64,000 nucleotides of DNA from Prosthecomicrobium sp. N25 (GTDB lineage Bacteria > Pseudomonadota > Alphaproteobacteria > Rhizobiales > Ancalomicrobiaceae). Under the pieces are notes generated by a model that worked only from the letters and a program-made list of their open reading frames with translations, was not told where the DNA came from and did no database searches. Positions 42,390 to 51,173 of this stretch are shown here, one piece after another. The position numbers and the translations under genes are program-made. Each line of letters starts with the position of its first letter. The first letter of the stretch is position 1. The DNA lies in the NCBI RefSeq assembly GCF_037203705.1, contig NZ_JBBCAT010000003.1, positions 434,001 through 498,000 on the forward strand. The letters are read 5' to 3'.

Positions 42390-44303
42390 TCACACTCTGA
42401 CGTCTATGCCCGTGGTCCGGGCCGGCCTCGCATAGGCCGCCGCCACGGGCGGGACGACCTCCTGGGGGGCCGTCCCGACGCCCTGTCGTTCGTCGTTCGC
42501 AAGGACCGTGCCACGCCAGCCCTGCCGGCCGCCGCCCGCCTGGTCCTGGCGCAGCGACAGCGACACGCCGTCATCGGCGAGCCGCATGCCGGCCTGTTCG
42601 AGCGACCGCTCCAGGCTCCGCTGGTCGCGCAGCATCATGTCGAGCGTCTCGACCCGCTCGACCACCAGATGGGCTCGGATCTCCCCGCTGCCGGCGATCT
42701 GCACCTGCACGTCGACCCGGCCGAGTTCCGGTGGGTCCAGGCGGATCTCGAAGCGCCGGTCGCCGTGCGCCGCATGGGCGAGCACGCCCGTGGCGACCTG
42801 CTCGGCCGGCGAGACCCGGGGCGGGGCCGCGGGCGCGCCCGTGGCGGTCGCCGCCTGGAGCGTGGTCGTCTGGCCCACTGCGGGCGGCACCGTCGAGGCC
42901 GGAGCCTCGGCAGACGCGATCCCCGTATCCGGCTCTGCGGCCTTGCCGGGCCCGTCCGGCGGACCGGCCGGGACCGTCGTGGCCGTGGCGACCCTCGCGG
43001 CAGCCGCCGGGGCCGCAGGGGCCACGGCCGGCGGCGTCTCGACCGGCTGGGCGGGATCGGTCTTCGCCAGGGGCGCGACCGTCCCGGACGTCTTCGCGGG
43101 CGATGCCGGCGCGTTGCGCGGGGTGACGGGCGCCGCCGCCTCGGCGCCGCCCTGCCCGTCGTCCTGACCGGACGGGCCCGTATCGGCCGCCGGGGGGCCG
43201 GCAACGGCCTGCGTCGGCCCGGTCAGGCCGGTCGGGGGTGCGGTCTCGACCGGAATGCCCGGGTCCGCCATTGGCGTGACGGCGCCGGCGGTCGGTCCGC
43301 CCTGCATCGGGGGGGCGGTGTCGGCCCGTGCGTTCGTCGAGGTCTGGGGCGGGGCGGCGGTCTCGACGCTCGTCCCGGGATCTGCAGGAATCGTCGCCGC
43401 CGTCTCCGTCGCCGCGCCCGGGGCAAGGGCGGTGGTGACCTTGATCGAGACGATCGCCGCCTGCTCGGCCGCTCCCGAACCGACGTCGGCGCCCGGCGCG
43501 CCCGTGTCGGCCGTGCCGGATCCGAGCGCCCCGGCGCCGGAGGCCGCGGCCGGCCGGATGGCCGGGGAAACCTGCGGGATGATGGGAAGTCCGGCCTGCG
43601 GCGTCTTTGCGCCCGCTTCGGGCGCCGCGCCGCGCGGGGCCGCGGCCTCGGGCGACGTCGCGCCCGGATCGGCGGTGCCGGCGGCCGCCGGCAGGGTCGG
43701 CGGCAGGGTCGGAGGCAGGCTGCCGGGCGGCGCCGTCGGCGCGGCGACGCCCCCTTCCGCGCTCGCCGCGCCCGGATCGACGGCCGGCGCGGCGGCCGGA
43801 TCGGCAGACCCGGCTTGCAGGAGGGCGGCCAGGACGGCCTGTTGCGGCGCCGGCAGAACCTGGGGCGGCGCGCCGGTCGAATCCGGGGCGGCTGCCCCCG
43901 CCTCGGCGGGGGGATTGCCGGTGCCGGAAGCCTCCTCGGACGTCTCCCCGTCGTCCGCCGGGGCGGCACCGGACGGGTCGTCCGCCCCTGTGGTCGCGGA
44001 CTGCCGGGCGGCGCCGGTCGACGGACCTGGATCCTCGGCGGCCGGGGCCGGGGCCTCGCGCCCGGCCGGCGGCGCCGCCGTGGCGGACCGGGCCGGGGCC
44101 GGCGGGCGCGCCGAGGCCGGCCGCTGCGGCGGCTGCGTCTCGGCCGACGGAGCCGGGGGAGCGTCCTCTTCCGCCCGCGGCGCGGTGGCGGCCATGATCT
44201 CCTCGAAGCCGCCGCGGGGCCGCGTCTCGGCACCGGAGGCTGCGGGCAGGGTCCTTCCGCCGGCGGGCGGGGTACGGGCGGGCGTGACGGCGACGCTGGA
44301 CAC
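42390..44303 (-). CDS. fliK: flagellar hook-length control protein FliK
   Basis: The 637-residue protein has a long Ala/Pro/Thr-rich N-terminal region (about 1-500) typical of the exported molecular ruler, and a C-terminal FliK domain: AHGDRRFEIRLDPPELGRVDVQVQIAGSGEIRAHL and LDMMLRDQRSLERSLEQAGM, with the PPELG core. The GTG at 44303 follows GAGGAACC and gives SSVAVTPARTPPAGG; the frame continues upstream without homology. A sigma-54 element lies 48 bases upstream. Low-complexity sequence makes the exact start less certain. Confidence 0.85.
   Translation of the reverse strand: MSSVAVTPARTPPAGGRTLPAASGAETRPRGGFEEIMAATAPRAEEDAPPAPSAETQPPQRPASARPPAPARSATAAPPAGREAPAPAAEDPGPSTGAARQSATTGADDPSGAAPADDGETSEEASGTGNPPAEAGAAAPDSTGAPPQVLPAPQQAVLAALLQAGSADPAAAPAVDPGAASAEGGVAAPTAPPGSLPPTLPPTLPAAAGTADPGATSPEAAAPRGAAPEAGAKTPQAGLPIIPQVSPAIRPAAASGAGALGSGTADTGAPGADVGSGAAEQAAIVSIKVTTALAPGAATETAATIPADPGTSVETAAPPQTSTNARADTAPPMQGGPTAGAVTPMADPGIPVETAPPTGLTGPTQAVAGPPAADTGPSGQDDGQGGAEAAAPVTPRNAPASPAKTSGTVAPLAKTDPAQPVETPPAVAPAAPAAAARVATATTVPAGPPDGPGKAAEPDTGIASAEAPASTVPPAVGQTTTLQAATATGAPAAPPRVSPAEQVATGVLAHAAHGDRRFEIRLDPPELGRVDVQVQIAGSGEIRAHLVVERVETLDMMLRDQRSLERSLEQAGMRLADDGVSLSLRQDQAGGGRQGWRGTVLANDERQGVGTAPQEVVPPVAAAYARPARTTGIDVRV
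42499..42513 (-). promoter_or_regulatory. sigma-54 promoter inside fliK, for flgD
   Basis: Minus strand TGGCACGGTCCTTGC matches the sigma-54 consensus TGGCACG-N4-TTGC at every defined base. It lies within the last 125 bases of fliK coding sequence and about 172 bases before flgD. Confidence 0.7.
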
Positions 44304-44612
44304 TTCGGTTCCTCGGGGAGGCTCGGAATGGGTCGTTGCATCCCGGTCTTTGCAAGCGTGGGGCCAGTTGGGGTCATCGCATTCGCGGCCGACTTCGGGC
44401 ACCCTTGCGGAAAATGCGCAGGCCCGGCCGCGAGCGCCCCGGCAAGTCCTGCCGGGCGGGCACTTCCTGCCCCTCGCCCCCTTGGCTGCCTCGCGCCGGC
44501 CTGTCTATAGTCCGGCCACCGTTGCGGGCGGCTGCCGTCCGCCCCATCTGAGCCCGGAAGCCGCCGCATCCGTCGCGCCCTGTCGCGCCCGAACCGAAGA
44601 GGGTTCCCGCCC
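44304..44612. other. 309-bp divergent region between fliK and mnmA
   Basis: No gene is seen. It carries the sigma-54 element for fliK (44351-44366). The mnmA-proximal half holds GC-rich sequence with no clear promoter; GAAGAGGG near 44600 is the likely mnmA ribosome site. Confidence 0.55.
44351..44366 (-). promoter_or_regulatory. sigma-54 promoter of fliK
   Basis: Minus strand TGGCCCCACGCTTGCA has GG and GC at the exact sigma-54 spacing, with TTGCA intact; the -24 half differs from consensus at two less critical bases. It ends 48 bases before the fliK start. Confidence 0.6.
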
Positions 44613-45806
44613 ATGCCCCCCGATCTCGACCTCCCCGGTCGCCGGGAAGACACCCGCGTCGTCGTGGCGATGTCGGGCGGCGTCGATTCCTCCGTGGTCG
44701 CCGGGCTTCTGAAGCGGGCCGGCTACGACGTCGTCGGCGTCACCCTGCAGCTCTACGACCACGGCGAGGCGACCCACCGGAAGGGCGCCTGCTGCGCCGG
44801 GCAGGACATCCTCGACGCCCGCCGGGTCGCCGAGCGGCTCGGCATCCCCCACTACGTCCTCGACTACGAGGACCGCTTCCGCACAGCCGTGATCGACAGC
44901 TTCGCGGAGAGCTACCTGCACGGCGAGACGCCCGTTCCCTGCGTCTCCTGTAACCAGACGGTCAAGTTCTCCGACCTGCTCGACACCGCCCGTGCGCTGG
45001 GCGCCCACGCGCTGGCGACCGGCCACTACGTCGAGAGCCGCGCCCTGCCGAACGGCCACCGCGCGCTCTTCCGGCCCGTGGACCTCGACCGCGACCAGAG
45101 CTACTTCCTCTTCGCCACCACCCAGGAGCAGCTCGACTTCCTGCGCTTCCCCCTCGGCGGGCTGACCAAGGCGGAGACCCGCGAGATCGCCCGCGACCTC
45201 GGCCTCGCGGTCGCCGAGAAGCACGACAGCCAGGACATCTGCTTCGTCCCGTCCGGCCGCTACGTCGAGGTGATCGAGCGCCTGAAGCCCGGCGCCTCGG
45301 AGCCCGGCGACATCGTCCATGTGGACGGCCGGGTGCTCGGCCGCCACCAGGGCATCATCCACTACACGGTCGGCCAGCGGCGCGGCATTGGCGTCTCGGT
45401 GGGCGAGCCGCTCTACGTCGTCCATCTCGACGCCGACCGCGGCCGGGTCGTCGTCGGCCCCCGCGAGGCGCTGCTCACCCATCGCCTGCACCTGCGCGCC
45501 GTCAACTGGCTCGGCGACGCCCCGCTGGACGCCCTCCCGGCCGCCGGCCTGGAGATCTTCGCCAAGGTCCGCTCGACCCGCCCGCCGCAGCCCGCCCTTC
45601 TGTCCCTCACCCCCGAAGGCCCGGTGGTCGACCTCGTGGACGGCGAGCACGGCGTGGCGCCCGGTCAGGCCTGCGTGTTCTATGAAAGCGCCGACGCGGG
45701 CTCGCGCGTCCTCGGCGGGGGAACCATTGCGCGCGTCGCGCGTGATAGGCACGAAACCGAAGCCGAGGAGCGGATTCGCTTCCGTGCCGGCATCGCTGCC
45801 GAGTGA
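44613..45806 (+). CDS. mnmA: tRNA-specific 2-thiouridylase MnmA
   Basis: The 397-residue ATP-PPase puts sulfur on uridine 34 of Lys, Glu and Gln tRNAs. PP-loop SGGVDSS at 21-27, the CVSCN catalytic cysteine ([12 protein letters not shown]), the partner Cys in [14 protein letters not shown], and ATGHYVES are all present. The C-terminal beta-barrel domain ends the protein. The N-terminal dozen residues are variable. Cytoplasmic. The next gene follows after 22 bp. Confidence 0.94.
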   Translation: MPPDLDLPGRREDTRVVVAMSGGVDSSVVAGLLKRAGYDVVGVTLQLYDHGEATHRKGACCAGQDILDARRVAERLGIPHYVLDYEDRFRTAVIDSFAESYLHGETPVPCVSCNQTVKFSDLLDTARALGAHALATGHYVESRALPNGHRALFRPVDLDRDQSYFLFATTQEQLDFLRFPLGGLTKAETREIARDLGLAVAEKHDSQDICFVPSGRYVEVIERLKPGASEPGDIVHVDGRVLGRHQGIIHYTVGQRRGIGVSVGEPLYVVHLDADRGRVVVGPREALLTHRLHLRAVNWLGDAPLDALPAAGLEIFAKVRSTRPPQPALLSLTPEGPVVDLVDGEHGVAPGQACVFYESADAGSRVLGGGTIARVARDRHETEAEERIRFRAGIAAE

Positions 45807-45828
45807 CCCGAACCCCGCGAGCATCACC

Positions 45829-46551
45829 ATGGCCGACGGCCCCTTCCGGAAGACCGCGGTCTCGGCCAAGGCCGAGCCCTCCCAGGACCGCTCCATCCGC
45901 CTGAGCCCGACGCCGCGCCTCGACGAGGCGACCGTCAGGGCCGCCTACGCGCGCTGGGCGCCGGTCTACGACTTCGTCTTCGGCCGTCTGGCCCTGTTCG
46001 GCCGCTTCTTCGACCGCGCCCGCGAGGCCGCGCTCGCGCATATCAACACCCGGTCGGGCACGGTCCTGGAGGTGGGCGTCGGCACCGGCATCGCGCTCGC
46101 CCGCTACCGTCCGCAGCTCCGGGTCACCGGCATCGACCTCTCCCCCGAAATGCTGGCGGTCGCCCGGCGCCGCGTCGCCGCGGAGAAGCTCGACCATGTC
46201 GAGGACCTTCTCGAGATGGACGCCACCCGGCTCGCCTTCCCGGATGCCGCCTTCGACACCGTGGCGGTCATGTTCACCATCACGGTCGTGCCCCACCCGG
46301 ACAGCGTCATGGCCGAGGTCGAGCGGGTCCTGAAACCGGGCGGGGAGGCGGTCGTGATCTCCCATTTCGCCGCCGAGGGCGGCTGGCGCCGTGCCCTGGA
46401 GGACCGGCTGACCCCGATCACCCGCAAGCTCGGCTGGCGCCCGGACTTCCCCGTCGCCCGTATCCTGAACCGGCCGCGACTCGAGCTCGTCGAGATCCGA
46501 CCCCTGCCGCCGATCGGCATCTTCTCGATGGTCCGGCTCCGGCGGGTCTGA
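45829..46551 (+). CDS. pmtA: SAM-dependent methyltransferase, phosphatidylethanolamine N-methyltransferase (PmtA)-like
   Basis: The 240-residue protein has a class I methyltransferase fold: motif I LEVGVGTGIALARY, motif II VTGIDLSPEMLAVARRR, and VLKPGGEAVVISHF. The start YARWAPVYDFVFG and the VGVGTG motif resemble Rhodobacter/Sinorhizobium-type PmtA, which makes phosphatidylcholine, but ubiquinone-type methyltransferases are similar. The ATG at 45829 follows mnmA by 22 bp; the frame upstream runs inside mnmA and is not coding. Convergent with the RidA gene. Confidence 0.72.
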   Translation: MADGPFRKTAVSAKAEPSQDRSIRLSPTPRLDEATVRAAYARWAPVYDFVFGRLALFGRFFDRAREAALAHINTRSGTVLEVGVGTGIALARYRPQLRVTGIDLSPEMLAVARRRVAAEKLDHVEDLLEMDATRLAFPDAAFDTVAVMFTITVVPHPDSVMAEVERVLKPGGEAVVISHFAAEGGWRRALEDRLTPITRKLGWRPDFPVARILNRPRLELVEIRPLPPIGIFSMVRLRRV

Positions 46552-46623
46552 GCCCCGGCTCACGAAGTCCCAGCCCGCGGCAGGACCCTCAAGGTCCGGT
46601 GCGAGCCCGTCCTCGCCTTCCGC

Positions 46624-47019
46624 TCAGTCCGGCACGACCGCGGTCGCCTGGATCTCCACCTTGGCGCGGTCCTCGATCAGCGCGACCACCTGCACGGCCG
46701 CCATCGCCGGGTAGTGCCGGCCGACGATTTCCCGGTAGGCCTGCCCGATCCCCTTCAGGTTGTCGAGATATTCGCGCTTGTCGATGAAGTACCAGGTCAT
46801 CGACGTGATGTGTTCCGGCCCGGCGCCGGCCTCGCGCAGCACGTCGACCACGTTCTGCAGCGTCTGGCGGACCTGGCCGACGAGGTCGTCGGTCTCGAAC
46901 TCCGAGAAGCGGTTCCAGCCCACCTGGCCGCCGACGAACACCATCCGGCCGCGCGCCGCGACCCCGTTCGCATAGCCGACCGGCTTCGTCCATCCCTCGG
47001 GCTGCAGGATCTCGTGCAT
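46624..47019 (-). CDS. RidA family protein
   Basis: The 131-residue trimeric-type protein belongs to the YjgF/YER057c/UK114 (RidA) family, which hydrolyses reactive enamines/imines. The [23 protein letters not shown] and [21 protein letters not shown] segments are conserved, with the family Glu/Arg region near the end. It follows the enoyl-CoA hydratase by four bases. A RidA gene is part of 2-aminobenzoate (abm) clusters, where an imine/enamine intermediate would need hydrolysis. Confidence 0.88.
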   Translation of the reverse strand: MHEILQPEGWTKPVGYANGVAARGRMVFVGGQVGWNRFSEFETDDLVGQVRQTLQNVVDVLREAGAGPEHITSMTWYFIDKREYLDNLKGIGQAYREIVGRHYPAMAAVQVVALIEDRAKVEIQATAVVPD

Positions 47020-47023
47020 CGGC

Positions 47024-47872
47024 TCAATTCCCCTCGAACTGCGGTTTCGCCTTGGCCGCGAAGGCCTCGAAGGCGCGCCGGAAGTCGCCCGTCGCCATGC
47101 ACACGGCCTGCGCCTGCGCCTCCGACTCGATCATCTCCTCGAGGCCCATGGCCCATTCCTGGTTAAGCATCGTCTTGGTCATGCCATGCGCGAACCACGG
47201 CCCGTCCGCGAGCGAGCGGGCGAGCGCGGCCGCCTCGCCGGCGAGCGCGTCGCGCGCCACGACCCGGTTCCAGAAGCCCCAGGCCTGCCCCTCCTCGGCC
47301 GTCATGGCCCGGCCGGTGAACAGGAGTTCCGCCGCCCGGCCCTGCCCGATGAGGCGCGGCAGGATCCCGCAGGCCCCCATGTCGGCCCCCGCCAGGCCCA
47401 CGCGCGTGAACAGGAAGGCCGTCCGCGCCTCCGGTGTGGCGAAGCGCAGGTCCGCCGCCATGGCGAGGATGGCCCCCGCCCCGGCGCAGACCCCGTCGAC
47501 CGCCGCCACGATCGGCTGCGGGCAGCGCCGCATGGCCTTGACGACGTCGCCCGTCATGCGCGTAAAGGCGAGGAGATCCGGCATCGCCATGCGGGTGAGC
47601 GGCTCGATGATCTCGAAGACGTCGCCGCCCGAGCAGAAGTTGCCCCCCTCGCCGGTCAGCACGATCGCCCGGACGTCCGACGCGTAGACGAGGTCGCGGA
47701 AGAGGTCGCGCAACTCCGCATAGGACTCGAAGGTTAGCGGGTTCTTCTTATCCGGCCGGTTCAGCCGGATCGTCGCCACCCGCCCGTCGCCCGGCGCCTC
47801 GAACAGGAAGTGCCGCGCCCGATAGTCCTTGAAGGGCCGCAACATGGCCCGCATCTCCGAGGAAGCGCTCAT
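47024..47872 (-). CDS. enoyl-CoA hydratase/isomerase family protein
   Basis: The 282-residue crotonase-fold protein has [14 protein letters not shown], an oxyanion-hole region [15 protein letters not shown], and [22 protein letters not shown]. Both catalytic glutamate positions of classical hydratases are modified ([16 protein letters not shown]), as in ring-cleavage-type crotonases, so it may be an isomerase or hydrolase on a ring-derived CoA ester. The ATG at 47872 overlaps the SDR stop by four bases. It is part of the four-gene aminobenzoyl-CoA-like cluster. Confidence 0.85.
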   Translation of the reverse strand: MSASSEMRAMLRPFKDYRARHFLFEAPGDGRVATIRLNRPDKKNPLTFESYAELRDLFRDLVYASDVRAIVLTGEGGNFCSGGDVFEIIEPLTRMAMPDLLAFTRMTGDVVKAMRRCPQPIVAAVDGVCAGAGAILAMAADLRFATPEARTAFLFTRVGLAGADMGACGILPRLIGQGRAAELLFTGRAMTAEEGQAWGFWNRVVARDALAGEAAALARSLADGPWFAHGMTKTMLNQEWAMGLEEMIESEAQAQAVCMATGDFRRAFEAFAAKAKPQFEGN

Positions 47873-48651
47873 CCCGTCATCACCTCTCCGCCCGCGATCG
47901 CGATCGCCTGTCCGTTCACGGCCGCCGCCCCGGGCGAGGCGAGCCACACGACCGCGTCGGCCACCTCCTCGGGCGTGACAAGCCGCCCCATCGGGTTCGC
48001 CCGCGCCAGGTCCGAACGCGCCGCCTCGGCGGTCCGTCCGGTCTTCTCCACGATGGTCGCCACCGAGCCGTCGAGGAGCGGCGTCTCGGTGAAGCCGGGG
48101 CACACCGCGTTGACGGTCACGCCCTTGCGCGCGACCTCCAGCGCCAGCGCCCGGGTCAGGCCGACGAGCCCGTGCTTGGCCGCCACGTAGGCGGCCACAT
48201 AGGGGTAGCCGACGAGCCCCGCCGTCGAGGCCACGTTGACGATCCGGCCCGCCCGCCGCGCCAGCATCCCGGGCAGCACCGCCTGGGTCACCAGGAAGGC
48301 CCCGGTCAGGTTCACGGCCAGCATGTCGTCCCAGGTTTCCGCGGCGATCCGCTCGAACGGCCCGCTCGCGGCACGCCCGGCATTGTTGACCAGGATCGAG
48401 ACGGGCCCCGCCTCCGCCTCCACGGCCGCCACGCCGGCCGCCACGGCGGCCCGGTCCGTCACGTCCAGGATCGCGATCGCCCCGGCCTGCGCCCCGAGCG
48501 CGGCGGCGGTCTCGGCGAGCGGCTCGCGCCGGCGCCCCGCCAGGCTGACCCGCGCCCCGGCCCCGGCGAGCGCGCGCGCCACCGCGGCCCCGATGCCGCT
48601 GCCGGCACCGGTCACCAGCGCATGCCGTCCCGAAAGATCCGGGCCGCTCAT
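47869..48651 (-). CDS. SDR-family dehydrogenase, likely 3-hydroxyacyl-CoA dehydrogenase
   Basis: The 260-residue short-chain dehydrogenase has the cofactor loop [19 protein letters not shown], and catalytic Ser/Tyr/Lys in [21 protein letters not shown]. It begins one base after the flavoprotein gene stop and is coupled to the enoyl-CoA hydratase gene. By context it would oxidise a hydroxyacyl-CoA intermediate of the aromatic pathway; the exact substrate is inferred. Confidence 0.85.
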   Translation of the reverse strand: MSGPDLSGRHALVTGAGSGIGAAVARALAGAGARVSLAGRRREPLAETAAALGAQAGAIAILDVTDRAAVAAGVAAVEAEAGPVSILVNNAGRAASGPFERIAAETWDDMLAVNLTGAFLVTQAVLPGMLARRAGRIVNVASTAGLVGYPYVAAYVAAKHGLVGLTRALALEVARKGVTVNAVCPGFTETPLLDGSVATIVEKTGRTAEAARSDLARANPMGRLVTPEEVADAVVWLASPGAAAVNGQAIAIAGGEVMTG

Positions 48652-48652
48652 G

Positions 48653-50965
48653 TCACTTCCCCGCCCCGGTCGCGGCCCGCGCGAGGTTGGTCTCGTACTG
48701 CCGCTTGCCCGACAGGTACTGCTTCGGCCAGGGCACGTCGGTGAGGCCGATGCGGGCCGCCTCGTGCAGCGACCAGGCCGGGTCGGCCAGATGCGGCCGC
48801 GCGACGGCGCAGAGATCCGCGCGGCCCGCCGCGATGATCGAGTTGGCGTGGTCGGCTTCCGAGATCGCCCCGACCGCGATGGTGCCGATGCCGATCTCGT
48901 TGCGGATCTTGTCCGAGAAGGGCGTCTGGTAGAGCCGCCCGTAGACCGGCGCGTCCTCGGCCCAGACCTGGCCCGAGGAGCAGTCGATCAGGTCCGCCCC
49001 GGCCTCCTTGAAGAGCGCCGCGTAGATGGCCGCGTCCTCCGGCGTGTTCCCGCCCTCCGCCCAGTCGTGGCAGGAGAGACGGACCGAGATCGGCTTGTCC
49101 TGCGGCCAGACCGCCCGGATCGCGCGGAAGACCTCCAGGGGGTAGCGCGCGCGGCCGGCATGGCTGCCCCCGTAGGCGTCCGTCCGCCGGTTTGTCAGCG
49201 GCGACAGGAAGCTCGACAGCAGGTAGCCGTGGGCGCAGTGGAGCTCGAGCCAGTCCGCGCCCGTCGTCGCGGCGAGTTCCGCGGCCCGCACGAAGTCGGC
49301 CAGGACCCGCTCCATGTCGGCCCGGTCCATCGCGCGAGGCAACGGGCCGTCCGCGTGGTAGGGCACCGCCGAGGCGGAGATCAGCGGCCAGCCCCCCTCC
49401 GTCAGCGGCACCTCGCCGTCCCACGGCGCCGAGGTCGAGCCCTTCCTCCCCGCATGCCCGAGCTGGATGCCGAACCGGGCGGCCGACTGGGCATGCACGA
49501 AGTCGACGATGCGCCGGAAGCCCTCGGCCTGCGCCTCGGTCCAGAGCCCCAGGCACCCGGGCGTGATGCGCGCGTCCGGCGACGGGCAGGTCATCTCGGC
49601 GAAGACGAGCCCCGCCCCGCCCATGGCCCGCGCCCCGAGATGGACGAGGTGGAAGTCGTTCGGCATGCCGTCGACGGCCGAGTACATGGCCATCGGCGAG
49701 ACGACGATCCGGTTCGGCAAGGTGACGCCGCGCACCCGGTAGGGGGTGAACATCGGCGGCGCCGCGCGGCCGTTGCCGACCGGGATGCCGCACTTGCGCG
49801 CGAACCAGCGCTCGTACCCCTCCAGCCACGCCTTGTCGCGCAGGCGCAGGTTCTCGTGGCTGATCCGCTGCGAGCGGGTCAGCATGGAGTACATGAACTG
49901 CTCCGGCTCCATCGTGTCGGCGTAGCGCTGGCCGACCACCTCGAACCACTCCATGGCGTTGCGCGCGGCGTTCTGGATGCGCGCAACGTCGACCCGCCGC
50001 ACCGCCTCGTAGGCCTCGAGCACGTCCGGAATGCGGTCGGCCGCGTGACCGAAGGCCTGGAACTGCTTCGTCAGTTCGATGGCGTCGTCGATGGCGAGCT
50101 TGGTGCCCGACCCGATGGCGAAATGCGCCGTGTGCGCCGCGTCGCCCATCAGCACCACGTGGCTGCGCCCGTTGAAGTGGCTCCAGCGCCCGCAGACGAG
50201 CCGCTGGAAGTTCAGCCAGGCGGAGCCGCGCGTGTGCCGCGCATTGGTCATCAGGCGGGCGCCGTCGAGGACCTCGGAAAACAGGTTTTCGCAGAAGGCG
50301 ATCGACCGGTCCTGGTCGAAGCCGTCGATCCCGTGCGCCCGGAAGGTCTCCTCGGTGGTCTCCACGATGAAGGTCGAGGTCGTCTCGTCGAACTTGTAGA
50401 TGTGCGCCTGGAACCAGCCGTGCTCGGTCTTGCGGAAGTCGAACGTGAAGGCGTCGTAGCTCTTGTCGGTCCCGAGCCAGATGTACCGGTTGGGACGCAC
50501 CACCAGGTCGGGCTGGAACACGTCGGCGTAGCGGTTGCGGATCTTCGAGTTGATGCCGTCCGAGGCGATGACGAGGTCCGCGTCCGGGAACTCCAGGTCG
50601 GAGTCCACCTCGCGCTCGAAGACAAGCTCGACGCCCAGGTCCTCGCAGCGCTTCTGCAGAATGTTGAGGAGCTTCTTGCGGCCGATGCCGACGAAGCCGT
50701 GCCCGGTCGTCCGCTGGCGCGTGCCCTTGAAGAGGAGCTCGATATCGTCCCAGTGGTTGAAGGCGTCCTCGATCTCGCGCGCGGTCTCCGGATCCCACAG
50801 GCGCATCGCCTCCATGGTCGCGTCCGAGAAGACCACGCCCCAGCCGAACGTGTCGTAGGGCCGGTTCCGCTCGACCACCGTGACCGAATGGGCCGGATCG
50901 AGCTTCTTGATGAGGAGCCCGAAATAGAGCCCCGCGGGCCCGCCTCCGATGCAGACGATGCGCAT
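48653..50965 (-). CDS. 2-aminobenzoyl-CoA monooxygenase/reductase-like bifunctional flavoprotein
   Basis: The 770-residue protein fuses a class A flavin monooxygenase (1-380; FAD motif [10 protein letters not shown], and [20 protein letters not shown]) to an old-yellow-enzyme domain (about 400-765; [34 protein letters not shown]). This is the layout of Azoarcus aminobenzoyl-CoA monooxygenase/reductase, annotated in databases as bifunctional salicylyl-CoA 5-hydroxylase/oxidoreductase. Together with the hydratase, SDR and RidA genes it makes a partial abm-type cluster; the CoA ligase is not in this window. Confidence 0.85.
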   Translation of the reverse strand: MRIVCIGGGPAGLYFGLLIKKLDPAHSVTVVERNRPYDTFGWGVVFSDATMEAMRLWDPETAREIEDAFNHWDDIELLFKGTRQRTTGHGFVGIGRKKLLNILQKRCEDLGVELVFEREVDSDLEFPDADLVIASDGINSKIRNRYADVFQPDLVVRPNRYIWLGTDKSYDAFTFDFRKTEHGWFQAHIYKFDETTSTFIVETTEETFRAHGIDGFDQDRSIAFCENLFSEVLDGARLMTNARHTRGSAWLNFQRLVCGRWSHFNGRSHVVLMGDAAHTAHFAIGSGTKLAIDDAIELTKQFQAFGHAADRIPDVLEAYEAVRRVDVARIQNAARNAMEWFEVVGQRYADTMEPEQFMYSMLTRSQRISHENLRLRDKAWLEGYERWFARKCGIPVGNGRAAPPMFTPYRVRGVTLPNRIVVSPMAMYSAVDGMPNDFHLVHLGARAMGGAGLVFAEMTCPSPDARITPGCLGLWTEAQAEGFRRIVDFVHAQSAARFGIQLGHAGRKGSTSAPWDGEVPLTEGGWPLISASAVPYHADGPLPRAMDRADMERVLADFVRAAELAATTGADWLELHCAHGYLLSSFLSPLTNRRTDAYGGSHAGRARYPLEVFRAIRAVWPQDKPISVRLSCHDWAEGGNTPEDAAIYAALFKEAGADLIDCSSGQVWAEDAPVYGRLYQTPFSDKIRNEIGIGTIAVGAISEADHANSIIAAGRADLCAVARPHLADPAWSLHEAARIGLTDVPWPKQYLSGKRQYETNLARAATGAGK

Positions 50966-51173
50966 GGCCGTCCTCTCCTCCCCTGCGGGCTCCGAATTAC
51001 TTCAGACTTAAAATATACGAACCTCAAGGGTCCCCGTCAATCGCGCGCGGGCCGCCCGGCGCGCATGGCCGATCAATTCAAGGTGCATCGCCGCGAGAGA
51101 CCGCCCGGCCGGGCTTCAGATCACGCCTGGCTTGGACTAGGCTGCAGCCTTCGACCGTCGAAGCCGGACCCCC

